This document shows positions 50,895 through 59,288 of a stretch of DNA of 64,000 nucleotides, piece after piece. Positions within the stretch are counted from its first letter, which is position 1, and each line of letters starts with the position of its first letter. The notes under the pieces are model-generated. The model did no database searches and was not told where the DNA came from. It was given only the letters and a program-made list of their open reading frames with translations. Both the position numbers and the translations under genes were made by a program. Source of the stretch: JBHIET01 sp046760785. GTDB taxonomy: Bacteria; Chloroflexota; Anaerolineae; B4-G1. The stretch lies in contig JBHIET010000003.1 in NCBI GenBank assembly GCA_046760785.1, forward strand, positions 17,696-81,695, given 5' to 3'.

Positions 50895-53800
50895 CTCTCT
50901 CCAATCCCGACGGGCGCCAAGATGACACGATTGTCCGCAGCAGCGGCGGAGCCGGTGACAGGCAGTCGTTCACCCGTCTCCAGAAGGTAGAATCCCGTCT
51001 CCAGAACGTAGTCGCCGGGCGGTGACTGAGAGCTGATGGGGATGTCGTAGTAGTCGGCGATGACCTCACCGGGGACCCAACAGGTGGTCGGGAGGTCACC
51101 GCGCAGCGGCATGTGATCCTGCTGGCCGATCAGTTGCCCATCCGGCCCGACCAGGTGGGTGAAGACGGTGTATGGCCGGGTCATCGGCTTCAAGGATCGC
51201 CAGTAGAGGGTCAGGTGAAGCGTGTCGCCAGGCGCGGGATCATCCGGCTCCAGGTTGTATCCCAGGAGGGCGATGGAATCACCGAAGCGGGCGTCCAGGG
51301 GATGGGCGATGGGAGGCGGATCGAAGACACGGGTATGGGTAGGCGGATCGGTCAGACCGGTGGTGACGACGCGGAGGAAGGTGTTGAAGGTAAACAGTTG
51401 CAGCGCCAGGAGGCAGGCGACGATGACGAAGCCAATAACGGATTCGGGCTCCCAAGCGCACCGGCCTGAAGAGCTGGTGCCGGCTTGCTCCGGCGTCGCC
51501 TGTTCACGGCGGCGTGGAGGATGGCAGAGGTATGTCAACCCACGAGCGGCCACGAGAACGGCGAAGGGGGTCAGGAAGAGCCACACCCGCGCCACCTCGC
51601 CCCGGGCGGTGCCGGAGAGGTCGAGAAGTAGGAGCCCCAGGGCAAAGCTGAGGGTCAGAGGATCGTTGGAGAACTGCGCGTTGCGTGTTGCGTGTTGCGT
51701 GTTACGTGTGGCGTGAAACGTAGCGCGTACTGCCTTTGCCAGGGCGACGAAGAAGAGTAGCGCCAGCGGCAGGCCGAGGAAGATGAAGAAATCGTACAGG
51801 TGATAACCGAGCCAGGCCCAGTAACTCCGGTTCAGACCCAGGTGGTAGGACATTGAGACGCGCCAGATGTCGAGTAAGCCGGTGCCGAAGGCTAGTTGGT
51901 AAGTAAGCCAGAGTGAGGAAAGTCCGACGAGGAAGGCGATCAGGTTGCGTGTCGCGTGTCGCGTGTTGCGTGTTGCGTCGGGTTGGGTGAGGAGCCAGAG
52001 CAGAGCGAAGAGGCCCATAGGCAGCAGGAGGGCCACAACGCTGAAATTCAGCAGGGAGGCGAGAGACAGGGTGAAGCCAGCGACCAGCAAGGCAGAGCGA
52101 CGGGATTGGGTCAGGCCAACGTGGAAGAAGTAGCAGGCGGTGCAGGCCAGCAGCGGGTAGAGCTGTTCCCAGCGGGCCGACCAGAGGGCCAAGGATGGCA
52201 CCAGAGGGTAGAGGGCGACAGCCCAGGCAGCGGTGCGTCGGCCGTAGGCCCGCCGGGCCAACCCATAGAGGGGCAGCAGTGTGAACCCGCTCACCAGCGG
52301 CAGCATCATCTGGATGACTGCACTGCCGATGGTCGCGTTGGAGAGACGCATCAGAGACAGGTCGTGACACTGGTAGAGGCGCAAGCGGAAGCCCAGTGCG
52401 TCGGCCAGGAATGGCGCTTGCTCCAAAAGGCGGCGGGCCAGGTAGAACAGGAGCGGCAGGCCGGGCGGGTAGCGCTGAGGGTGGACAGGGAAAGTCGGCA
52501 TGAGCGCCGGATAGCGGCGCAGGAAGTCTCCCGCGTCCTCAATGGTGCTGCCGACGGAGAAGACTCCGCTGGCGCCGGCCGAGACGGTACGGTAGAAGAG
52601 CGGTCGAAGGAAATCCTGCTGCTCGGCCGATAGCAGGCCGACTTGGATAAGGGGAACAGCCAGCACCAGGGCAAGAAGGATGAGTCCCCTTCGCCACCTG
52701 GAGACATCTCCGTCTCCGGCAGCATGTCTGACCCAGACGAAGGCAAGAACCAGGTACAACGCGAGCGTCAACGCAGGGATCCAAAGCCGGTCGAGCCGGC
52801 CGGGGATGGCATAGGCCCAGCGCCACTCCTGCGGGCCGCGCAGGTAGGGGCTGAGGTTGAGGGAGAAGGCGAGGAGGAAGAGAGCCGTCAGGAATGTGAT
52901 GCCCCAGAGGATAGGAGAGGCAGGATGTAAGAGGCGTGAAACGTGAAACGTGTTGCGTGTTGCGTGTTGCGTGTTGCGTGTTGCGTGATGTGTGATGCGT
53001 GAGCGGAGGGAGAGGGCGAGAAGGGCGACGAGGGCGACGAGGGCGACGAGGGAGAGAGCGTCGGCGGCCAGGCGGAGAGGGGTTTCGCCGAAGCGGACGC
53101 GGATGGTGTGCCGGCCGGCGGGGACGTCGAAAGAGATCAATCCTTCGGAATCAGTAGGAGCGATGGGGATGAGGTTGTCGTCCACGGTGACGCGCCAGCC
53201 GGGGTAGTAGAAGGCCAGGTAGCGGGCACGGAAGGGCACGGGGCTTTCCAGCTCTACGGTGGCGTCCAGGGGGCCATAATCGGCGCTGAAGACGCGGGCG
53301 CCTTCGGGCAGGCTCTCCGGCGGCAGGCGGATGACAGCATCACCGGTGGCATAGGCGGCGTCGAGGGCCGGGTCTTCGGGCATACCATGTACCCACACGG
53401 GCATATACTCCCCCTTGGCTGTGGTTCCCACGGTGTGGGAGGCTCGTTCCCAACCGATCATCCCGGTGATGGAGATGTCCCCCGGCGGGGAGCAGTGTCG
53501 GGGGTAGAACCAGCCCAGGTGAGCGAGGATCAACAGGAGAATGAGAAAGACGTGGATCATGAGAGAGAGACGACGGGGTGAGCGGGTTGGTAGGTCGGTA
53601 GGCTGGTAGGCTAGTAGGTTAGTAGCAGCGCCGGCCAAGACGGCCGCGCAGAGGGTCGCGGGGCCTACCAGCCGCCAGGGGAACTGTACCCGCTGCAGAA
53701 GCGGGAGGTGATCCCAAACAGGGCGGGAAACGGGCAGGATCAAGAACAGGCACACGGCCAGCGCTCCGGCGAAGAAGGCAACCTGCAGGCGGCGCCAGCG

Positions 53801-54733
53801 ATCCCGCAAGGCGAGCAGTCCGACCACAGCCAGCAGCACCGGGATCAGCCCCAGTCCTCGCGCAGGCGAGTCGTTGATCAGGGTGGGGTCGGCGTTGCGG
53901 GGCAGGGCGAAGAGCTGCTCCAGGGGCAAGAAATTGTTGGCGTACTCAAACACCCAGGCCCCACTCAACCGTTCGCTGTGGACAAAGCGCAGGTCGGCCA
54001 GGGCCGGCAGCCAGAAGAAGGCGCTCAGGCCCAGGCCCACCAGAAGCGCCAGGCCGCCCCACAGGGCTACCCCCCTGCCCTTCTGGTATCCCACCACGAG
54101 GAGATAGGCCAGGAGGAGCGGGGCGAACAGGAGGGCGAAGGCATTGTGCGTGAGGATCAGCCCGGCGAAGCTCAGTCCGGTCACCGCGAAGCCCACGCGC
54201 CGGTCGGCGCGGCGCAGCGCCCAGAGAATCAGAGGCGGGAACAGCCAGGCGCTGGATTGAGAAAGTCCACCACGATAGAAGACGTCGTAGGCGTGGAAGG
54301 GAACATAGGTGTATAGCACGGCGGCAACCAGCCCCGCGTAACGGTCAAAGAGGTCGCTGACGAAGAGGTAGACCGTGTACGCAGCGAGCACCCAGCCCAA
54401 AGCGAATGCCAGGTTCAACGCCCAAGGCCACGGGAGGCCCAGCAGGCGCAGGAGCGCGGCGCCGTAGGCCGAAGCGGGCGCGGCGAAGTCGAACAGCGGG
54501 TAGCCGAAGCCGTGGGCCATATCCGGTGCCCAGCGGCTGAAGAGAACCCCCTGTCGCAGAAGGTGCTCTACCTGCACCGCCCGCCACAGATGAAACCCGT
54601 TGTCGTAGCCGCAGGTGAAATCGGCGGTGAAGAGGGGTTGGAGGGCGGGGAGGAGCAAAATGAACAATGAACAATGAACGATGAACGAATTGCGAATGGG
54701 GAATAGCGAATGGCGAATGGGGAGTTTGGTCAT
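50891..54733 (-). CDS. Fused double membrane glycosyltransferase-like protein
   Basis: The 1,280-residue chain looks like two proteins joined. Residues 25-575 resemble large YfhO/PTPS-related membrane proteins (CGYDNGFHLWRAVQ, then RWAPDMAHGFGYPLFDFAAP) with an extracytoplasmic domain at 420-550. Residues 610-1110 are a second polytopic, PMT-like unit (RYPPGLPLLFYLARRLLEQA), and 1140-1280 is a beta-rich C-terminal module (YWRSLKPMTRPYTVFTHLVG, WVPGEVIADYY). The join is a period-7 array encoding HATRNTQHATRNTQ and HATRNTFHVSRLL, a sequence otherwise found at gene starts. Two more such arrays lie in the second half. Catalytic residues are not obvious. Four-base overlaps link it to both neighbours. 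Confidence 0.7.
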   Translation of the reverse strand: MTKLPIRHSLFPIRNSFIVHCSLFILLLPALQPLFTADFTCGYDNGFHLWRAVQVEHLLRQGVLFSRWAPDMAHGFGYPLFDFAAPASAYGAALLRLLGLPWPWALNLAFALGWVLAAYTVYLFVSDLFDRYAGLVAAVLYTYVPFHAYDVFYRGGLSQSSAWLFPPLILWALRRADRRVGFAVTGLSFAGLILTHNAFALLFAPLLLAYLLVVGYQKGRGVALWGGLALLVGLGLSAFFWLPALADLRFVHSERLSGAWVFEYANNFLPLEQLFALPRNADPTLINDSPARGLGLIPVLLAVVGLLALRDRWRRLQVAFFAGALAVCLFLILPVSRPVWDHLPLLQRVQFPWRLVGPATLCAAVLAGAATNLLAYQPTDLPTRSPRRLSLMIHVFLILLLILAHLGWFYPRHCSPPGDISITGMIGWERASHTVGTTAKGEYMPVWVHGMPEDPALDAAYATGDAVIRLPPESLPEGARVFSADYGPLDATVELESPVPFRARYLAFYYPGWRVTVDDNLIPIAPTDSEGLISFDVPAGRHTIRVRFGETPLRLAADALSLVALVALVALLALSLRSRITHHATRNTQHATRNTFHVSRLLHPASPILWGITFLTALFLLAFSLNLSPYLRGPQEWRWAYAIPGRLDRLWIPALTLALYLVLAFVWVRHAAGDGDVSRWRRGLILLALVLAVPLIQVGLLSAEQQDFLRPLFYRTVSAGASGVFSVGSTIEDAGDFLRRYPALMPTFPVHPQRYPPGLPLLFYLARRLLEQAPFLADALGFRLRLYQCHDLSLMRLSNATIGSAVIQMMLPLVSGFTLLPLYGLARRAYGRRTAAWAVALYPLVPSLALWSARWEQLYPLLACTACYFFHVGLTQSRRSALLVAGFTLSLASLLNFSVVALLLPMGLFALLWLLTQPDATRNTRHATRNLIAFLVGLSSLWLTYQLAFGTGLLDIWRVSMSYHLGLNRSYWAWLGYHLYDFFIFLGLPLALLFFVALAKAVRATFHATRNTQHATRNAQFSNDPLTLSFALGLLLLDLSGTARGEVARVWLFLTPFAVLVAARGLTYLCHPPRRREQATPEQAGTSSSGRCAWEPESVIGFVIVACLLALQLFTFNTFLRVVTTGLTDPPTHTRVFDPPPIAHPLDARFGDSIALLGYNLEPDDPAPGDTLHLTLYWRSLKPMTRPYTVFTHLVGPDGQLIGQQDHMPLRGDLPTTCWVPGEVIADYYDIPISSQSPPGDYVLETGFYLLETGERLPVTGSAAAADNRVILAPVGIGER
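51464..51517. repeat. Double-hairpin repeat element, copy B
   Basis: GCCGG/CCGGC followed by CGTCGCC/GGCGGCG around TGTTCAC, within the coding region (PPRRREQATPEQAGTSSSGR). Partner of 91-148. Confidence 0.55.
51676..51728. repeat. Period-7 array, GTGTTGC units
   Basis: About seven units, translated as FHATRNTQHATRNAQFSN in a loop of the second membrane unit. Confidence 0.85.
51943..51979. repeat. Period-7 array, GTGTCGC/GTGTTGC units
   Basis: Five units, translated as DATRNTRHATRN between two hydrophobic helices. Confidence 0.85.
52936..53004. repeat. Period-7 array at the join of the fused gene
   Basis: Ten units: GTGAAAC twice, GTGTTGC five times, GTGATGT, GTGATGC, GTGAGC. It encodes HHATRNTQHATRNT and on to HVSRLL exactly where the two halves of the 1,280-residue protein meet. 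Confidence 0.9.
53013..53058. repeat. Period-9 array encoding part of a transmembrane helix
   Basis: GGCGACGAG units, translated as LVALVALVALLAL, which completes the hydrophobic helix just before the period-7 array. Confidence 0.75.
53584..53629. repeat. Period-8 array, GGTAGGCT units
   Basis: About five units, translated as LLAYQPTDLPTRSP in a loop of the first membrane unit. Confidence 0.7.
54661..54724. repeat. Period-7 arrays at the start of the fused gene
   Basis: GAACAAT/GAACGAT units followed by GAATTGC/GAATGGG/GAATAGC units, encoding the first residues PIRHSLFPIRNSFIVHCSLF. Confidence 0.8.
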
Positions 54734-56748
54734 CGTGGCTCTCCATCCGGCTCAGGGGAAGTGGTGAGTGTTATCGTTTCGACGATGGCTTCGCTCCAGC
54801 GCACGAGCAGGTCTTCGCCGGTCGGGGTAAGGTGCTCCAGGGTGTCCGAGTCGTACAGCCCGACTCCCAGCAGGTACTCGCCGGCGGGCAGATCGGCCGG
54901 CACCGTCAGCAGGTGCTCATCGAGGACAATCTCTCCGGGTCGCCAACGCCAGGTCGGCTCTGCGTCGCCACACGGGAGACCATCGTGCTGCGCCACCAGT
55001 GGGGCTTCTTCCGCTTCGGCCCTCCCGTCCAGCAAGTGCACGAAAACGGTGTAGCTCTTCGAGGTCGGCTCCAGAATCTCCCAGGAAAGCGTGACGGTGA
55101 ACGGCTGACCGGCCAAGAGGGTCATCTCCGGCACATGCACGCCGTGGAGCAGAATGTTCTCCTGATACGTGATGGGAGAGGGCAATGCACCCGGTATGGC
55201 CGCCTCCGCGCCGGCCGGAACGAAGAAGTTGACGAAGTAGGGGGCACCTGCGGCGAATATCGGGTCAACCATCTGGCGGCCGGACGGAAATAGAGTTTGC
55301 AACCTGCTCAGGATACGGTGTTCGTGTCCCAGGATGACGAGGTAATGAATAGGCCGGTCGGTCTTGGCCGGATAGATCAGGCAGCGGGCGCCGTCGAAAG
55401 CGCGGACTGATGAGCTGTCGCGGGCGTGCAGGGCGTAGGTGATGGCCGGTTCGAGCCTGTCCGGCACGGTCACCAGGATGGTTTCGTCGGCCGGCGCATT
55501 GAGCATCACTTCGGCGGCACGCCACTTGCCCACGTCCATCGCGCCGGGCAGGAGGGGCCAGTTGGCCCAACGGACAAAAAAGTCGTAGCAAGTGGCCCAC
55601 GCACTGGCAGCGAAGATAGTCAGCAGGAGTAAAAGGGCCAGATTCCGCAGGCGGGGGGCGACGAATCGCCACAGGTGGTACCCGCCCAGCGCGCAGAGCG
55701 CCGCCGTGGCCGGCACCGCAGCCAGGACGCGGTAGAAGACCGGCGTAGGAGCGGAGAGAAAACCGGCCGGCAGAACGCCCACGAACCAGGCCAACCAGAC
55801 GTTGTAGGCTGGCCGCCGAATCTTGCAGGTGGCGACGGCGATGCCAAGCAGCAGCAAGAAGCCCATCGCCGGATCATAGATCGGACGGCTCGGCAGGTCG
55901 TGAAGAGCGGCCCCACCCAGCCAGAGCCAGCCCGCCAGCGTGCGTCCCAGATTGGGCAATATGGCGGATGCCAAAGCCGCAGTCCGTAGTTTGCGCTCAA
56001 ACCACTCTGGGTGGGTCAGGAAGTTGAAGGCGAGCGGAGCGTATATCAACAGGGCAGACCCACATGCAATGAGAAGTCCCTTCCAACGCGCGCGCCACCA
56101 GCGCCAACCCTGCCCCAACCAGCCCAGCAGGACCAGGAGAAAAACAAGCGGTAGCAGACGAGCGGACACCCAAACGTATTGGGCGGCACCTAGCACCAAT
56201 CCGGCCAGGGCGAAATCCCGGCCCCGGCCGTCCCGCATGCCACGCCAGAAGAACCACACGGCGGCGATGAAGGTCACGACGATCAAAGGTATTTCCCACC
56301 CCATGCGGCTGTTGAGGAGATAAGCATAGTTGACGCCCAGCGCGGCGGCGCCGCCCAGCGCCAACCAATCAGCCTGCTCGCTCTCCCGGCGCAGGATGTC
56401 GCGGATGGCAAAGAACAGCAGGGGCACACTGGCGGCGCTGCTCACCGCACTGACCCAGCGAGGAGCACGATAGCCAGCACCCATCTTGAGCGCCAACGCG
56501 GTCAGCCAGAAGAACGCAGGCTCGCCACGGGTTCCAGGGTAGTAAATCTGGAAACCGCCACCCTGCACCAACCGTTGGGCCTCCATCAGGCCGTATGCTT
56601 CATCGTAAAAGAGGCCAGGGGGGAACGTGGCGAAACGGTACCAGCGCAGGCAGACCGTCAGCACCAGCACGAGCGCCAGCAGCACCCAGACTGCGAAACG
56701 CTGCTTCATATCACGTGGAGCGTGTTGCATAGTGCTTCCGCGTTTCAT
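54730..56748 (-). CDS. PMT/ArnT-like GT-C membrane glycosyltransferase
   Basis: The 672-residue protein has an N-terminal helix (about 18-36), the extracytoplasmic motif FYDEAY (D49, E50) expected for the catalytic acid pair of GT-C enzymes, and about ten more helices to residue 395. A soluble alpha/beta part (400-510) and a C-terminal beta-rich module (520-660; LSWEILEPTSKSYTVFVHLL and WRWRPGEIVLDEHLL) follow. It would transfer a sugar from a polyprenyl-phosphate donor to an acceptor outside the membrane; the acceptor is unknown. Residues 7-14 (MQHAPRDM) look like a decayed period-7 array, so a start at MKQRFAVW is possible. Confidence 0.8.
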   Translation of the reverse strand: MKRGSTMQHAPRDMKQRFAVWVLLALVLVLTVCLRWYRFATFPPGLFYDEAYGLMEAQRLVQGGGFQIYYPGTRGEPAFFWLTALALKMGAGYRAPRWVSAVSSAASVPLLFFAIRDILRRESEQADWLALGGAAALGVNYAYLLNSRMGWEIPLIVVTFIAAVWFFWRGMRDGRGRDFALAGLVLGAAQYVWVSARLLPLVFLLVLLGWLGQGWRWWRARWKGLLIACGSALLIYAPLAFNFLTHPEWFERKLRTAALASAILPNLGRTLAGWLWLGGAALHDLPSRPIYDPAMGFLLLLGIAVATCKIRRPAYNVWLAWFVGVLPAGFLSAPTPVFYRVLAAVPATAALCALGGYHLWRFVAPRLRNLALLLLLTIFAASAWATCYDFFVRWANWPLLPGAMDVGKWRAAEVMLNAPADETILVTVPDRLEPAITYALHARDSSSVRAFDGARCLIYPAKTDRPIHYLVILGHEHRILSRLQTLFPSGRQMVDPIFAAGAPYFVNFFVPAGAEAAIPGALPSPITYQENILLHGVHVPEMTLLAGQPFTVTLSWEILEPTSKSYTVFVHLLDGRAEAEEAPLVAQHDGLPCGDAEPTWRWRPGEIVLDEHLLTVPADLPAGEYLLGVGLYDSDTLEHLTPTGEDLLVRWSEAIVETITLTTSPEPDGEPR

Positions 56749-56858
56749 CTCACCATCCGTAAGGTGCGACGCGCTTGCGTTGCTTCCATAAGTACTCTAT
56801 CACAACAGTTCCGTATCCGTTTCAAGGCCGGCACAGTCCAAGAAGCGCGTCGCACCAG

Positions 56859-59288
56859 CTATGGGATCACGACGACTTGGTCAAGTAGCAGCAGGCCCTC
56901 TGGCAATGGTTGGCCTGATGCGTCAACGCCCGCCAGCCGCTCTTGGGTATCCGGTTCGTACCAGCCGATAGAGAGCCGGTAGTTGCCCGCCGGCACGTCG
57001 CGCAGGTCAATCTGAGCCTGGTCTGTAACCAGTTCCCCTGCCTGCCACAGCGAGGTAGGGTAGGCCCACTTGCGCGGCATCCCATCGAACTGGGCGGCGA
57101 GCGCTCCATCCTCACGCAATAGATGCACAAAGAACTTGTAGTCGGCCCCGGGATGCTGGCGCGCCTCCCATTGCAGGTCAACGTACAGGGTGTTGGCAAG
57201 CCGGTGCCAGCCAAGCCCGCGCAGCAGGATAGATTCGTTCCAGGTCGCGTTGGGTTGGAGCCGTGAGCAAGCGTCAAACGTGAAACGACAAACGTCAAGT
57301 ATCTGGTTCCCGCCAGTGAAGGATAGCACGTATTCGCCCGGTGGCAAGCCTGGCAGGGTGAGGGGCGTTCGCAGGACTGAGAAAGCTCCCTTTTCCACAG
57401 TTAGCATCTGGGTGTGCAGAGCTGGCCCCTCCGCCGCGCGCAGCGTCACGGTGACGTCCCGGCGTTCCGGCGATGACCAGTGGCTTTCGAGCACGGGAGG
57501 CTGACCCGGCTCCAACCAGGCCTGAGAGAGCAGAAGCCCATCGAAGTCGTGCGCGACACCGAAGTGAACGCCAGGCTCCGGGCGCGTGGCGAAGACGGTC
57601 AGGTCATCATCTTCGTAGACCGGGCGGGTGGCCAGCGCAGCGATCCAATCGGCGGCGAGGTCGGGAGGCAGGAACTGCTTGTGGATGGCGGCATAGCGGA
57701 TGCCTGCTTCGGCCAGTGCGGCCAGTTCGACGCCCAGTTGGGCCTGGCCACGCAGCGGCTCTCGCCGGGCGAAGGCGCGGGTGATGGTGTTTCCCTGGAT
57801 GAAGTCGAAGGCCGAGATCGGCGGACGAGAGATATGCCCATTGACTATCGGCTTCCCGTGCACGGTTTGCCAGTACATGTAGAACTTGTCCGTCTGGCGA
57901 TCCTGGGGCGCTGCGACGATGGCGAAGGAGCCCGGCTCCTGGGCCAGTTGGATGTAGAAAGGCGAGACGTAGGCAGGGGTGGTGGGGAAGGGGTACACCA
58001 GGAACTCAAACAGAATCAAGACGATGAACAATGAATCAATGAACAATGAACAATGGATCAATGAACGGTGGGCGCTGGAGGACAGTTTGGCAACACCGAA
58101 GCCAGCCAGTATGGCCAAACACTGGTCCAGCACGAGGTTCAGCCGAATCGGAGTGCGGACGAAGCCGATGATCGGGCTGTACCAGGGCAGATTGGGCAAG
58201 AGGACGTCACCGTTGAGGTACAGCTTAGTGCCCAAAGCTAACACCAACGAGAGCAGCGTCGCCACGATCAGCCAGCCGTGCTTGCGCCGCTGTTCTCGCC
58301 GCAGGCAATGGTACAGGCCCAGCAGCGCCAGCACCAGAACGACGTACCCTACAAAGACCGGGCGGTTGGGAGCGACGAAACGGTCGTAGAACGGGCGGAC
58401 CGCATCGCCCCACAGGGGGTGGAGAAATGACGGCGTGATCAGGGCGAGTAGGTCTGTACCGAGCACCGACTCCACGTCAACCTCGGCATAGCCGGCACGA
58501 GCCTGCTCACGCAGCAAAGGGAAGGCGACCGGGCCAACCAGCAGGACTGCGACGAGCACGGCGATCAGCAGAGCGCGCCACAGGCTCTTCTCTCCCCATC
58601 TCTCACGCCGGGCGAAGAGAAGGCTCCAAACCAAGTACGGCCCGACCACCACAGAGGCATACATAGGTTGGTGCCAACTGGTGAACACGTTCAGGGCGAA
58701 GAAAAGCCCCGCGAGCAACCCGCGCCACCAGGTTGGGCGGCGAAACAAGGTGATGAGAGCCCACAGCAGCAACGGGATATACTGAGTGCTGAATATGGTG
58801 GGATGGATACATTCCCATACGTGATAGGGAGCAAACGTAGCCGCCAGGCCGGCGACGAACCCGGCACCGGTGTGTCCGGTCAACTCGTACACCACCAGGT
58901 AGATGCCGAAGCCCAGCAAGGTGAATCCCACCAGCGTCGTCACGTTGTGGGCCGCCAAAGCGCCCAACAGCGGCTCTAGGAGCAGCCACAGGGCTGTGTT
59001 GGTGTGGCTGAAACTATGGAAGTAGAGCGGAGCGCCGTGAGGATATAGAATGTCGGTCGTGTAGTAGAAAGGCAACCCCTCGCGCAGCGTTTTGCGGGTC
59101 CACCAGTTGGCCCACATGTTGAGCCACACGTCAATGTTATCACCGGCGAAGTGGGTGCTCATTTGGGTGATGAGCGGGTAGGTGAACGCGAGCGTGACTC
59201 CTGCGAACAGGAGGAACATCAAACTGTGAATTGCGAATGGCGAACTTGTCCTGAGCGTAGTCGAAGGGTTGCGAATGGCGAATCTCAC
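56859..59288 (-). CDS. YfhO-like large membrane protein (paralogue 1)
   Basis: The 809-residue protein has an N-terminal polytopic part (residues 25-440) with motifs DVWLNMWANWWTRKTLREG and LYPHGAPLYFHSFSHTNTAL, an extracytoplasmic middle domain (450-580) and two beta-rich C-terminal modules, the last with WEARQHPGADYKFFVHLL and SLWQAGELV. It is clearly related to the 59285-61801 protein. YfhO-type proteins take part in decorating cell-wall polymers with sugars. Residues 1-23 (MRFAIRNPSTTLRTSSPFAI) are encoded by a period-7 array split by a dispersed element, so MFLLFAGVTL at 59219 may be the functional start. Confidence 0.75.
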   Translation of the reverse strand: MRFAIRNPSTTLRTSSPFAIHSLMFLLFAGVTLAFTYPLITQMSTHFAGDNIDVWLNMWANWWTRKTLREGLPFYYTTDILYPHGAPLYFHSFSHTNTALWLLLEPLLGALAAHNVTTLVGFTLLGFGIYLVVYELTGHTGAGFVAGLAATFAPYHVWECIHPTIFSTQYIPLLLWALITLFRRPTWWRGLLAGLFFALNVFTSWHQPMYASVVVGPYLVWSLLFARRERWGEKSLWRALLIAVLVAVLLVGPVAFPLLREQARAGYAEVDVESVLGTDLLALITPSFLHPLWGDAVRPFYDRFVAPNRPVFVGYVVLVLALLGLYHCLRREQRRKHGWLIVATLLSLVLALGTKLYLNGDVLLPNLPWYSPIIGFVRTPIRLNLVLDQCLAILAGFGVAKLSSSAHRSLIHCSLFIDSLFIVLILFEFLVYPFPTTPAYVSPFYIQLAQEPGSFAIVAAPQDRQTDKFYMYWQTVHGKPIVNGHISRPPISAFDFIQGNTITRAFARREPLRGQAQLGVELAALAEAGIRYAAIHKQFLPPDLAADWIAALATRPVYEDDDLTVFATRPEPGVHFGVAHDFDGLLLSQAWLEPGQPPVLESHWSSPERRDVTVTLRAAEGPALHTQMLTVEKGAFSVLRTPLTLPGLPPGEYVLSFTGGNQILDVCRFTFDACSRLQPNATWNESILLRGLGWHRLANTLYVDLQWEARQHPGADYKFFVHLLREDGALAAQFDGMPRKWAYPTSLWQAGELVTDQAQIDLRDVPAGNYRLSIGWYEPDTQERLAGVDASGQPLPEGLLLLDQVVVIP
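57271..57299. repeat. Period-7 array inside paralogue 1
   Basis: GCGTCAA/ACGTGAA/ACGACAA/ACGTCAA units, translated as LDVCRFTFDAC. Confidence 0.6.
58024..58066. repeat. Period-7/8 array inside paralogue 1
   Basis: AATGAAC and AATGAATC units, translated as AHRSLIHCSLFIDSLFIV at the edge of a transmembrane helix. Confidence 0.75.
59225..59286. repeat. Period-7 array interrupted by a dispersed element
   Basis: GCGAATG/GCGAAC units on both sides of CTTGTCCTGAGCGTAGTCGA-AGGG (59246-59270). The same heptamers continue after the insert, so the element appears to have gone into an existing array. Confidence 0.8.

Noticed and set aside
51676..53004. CRISPR array
   Set aside because: The repeats are 7-9 nt units in direct tandem with no spacers, and no cas genes are present.
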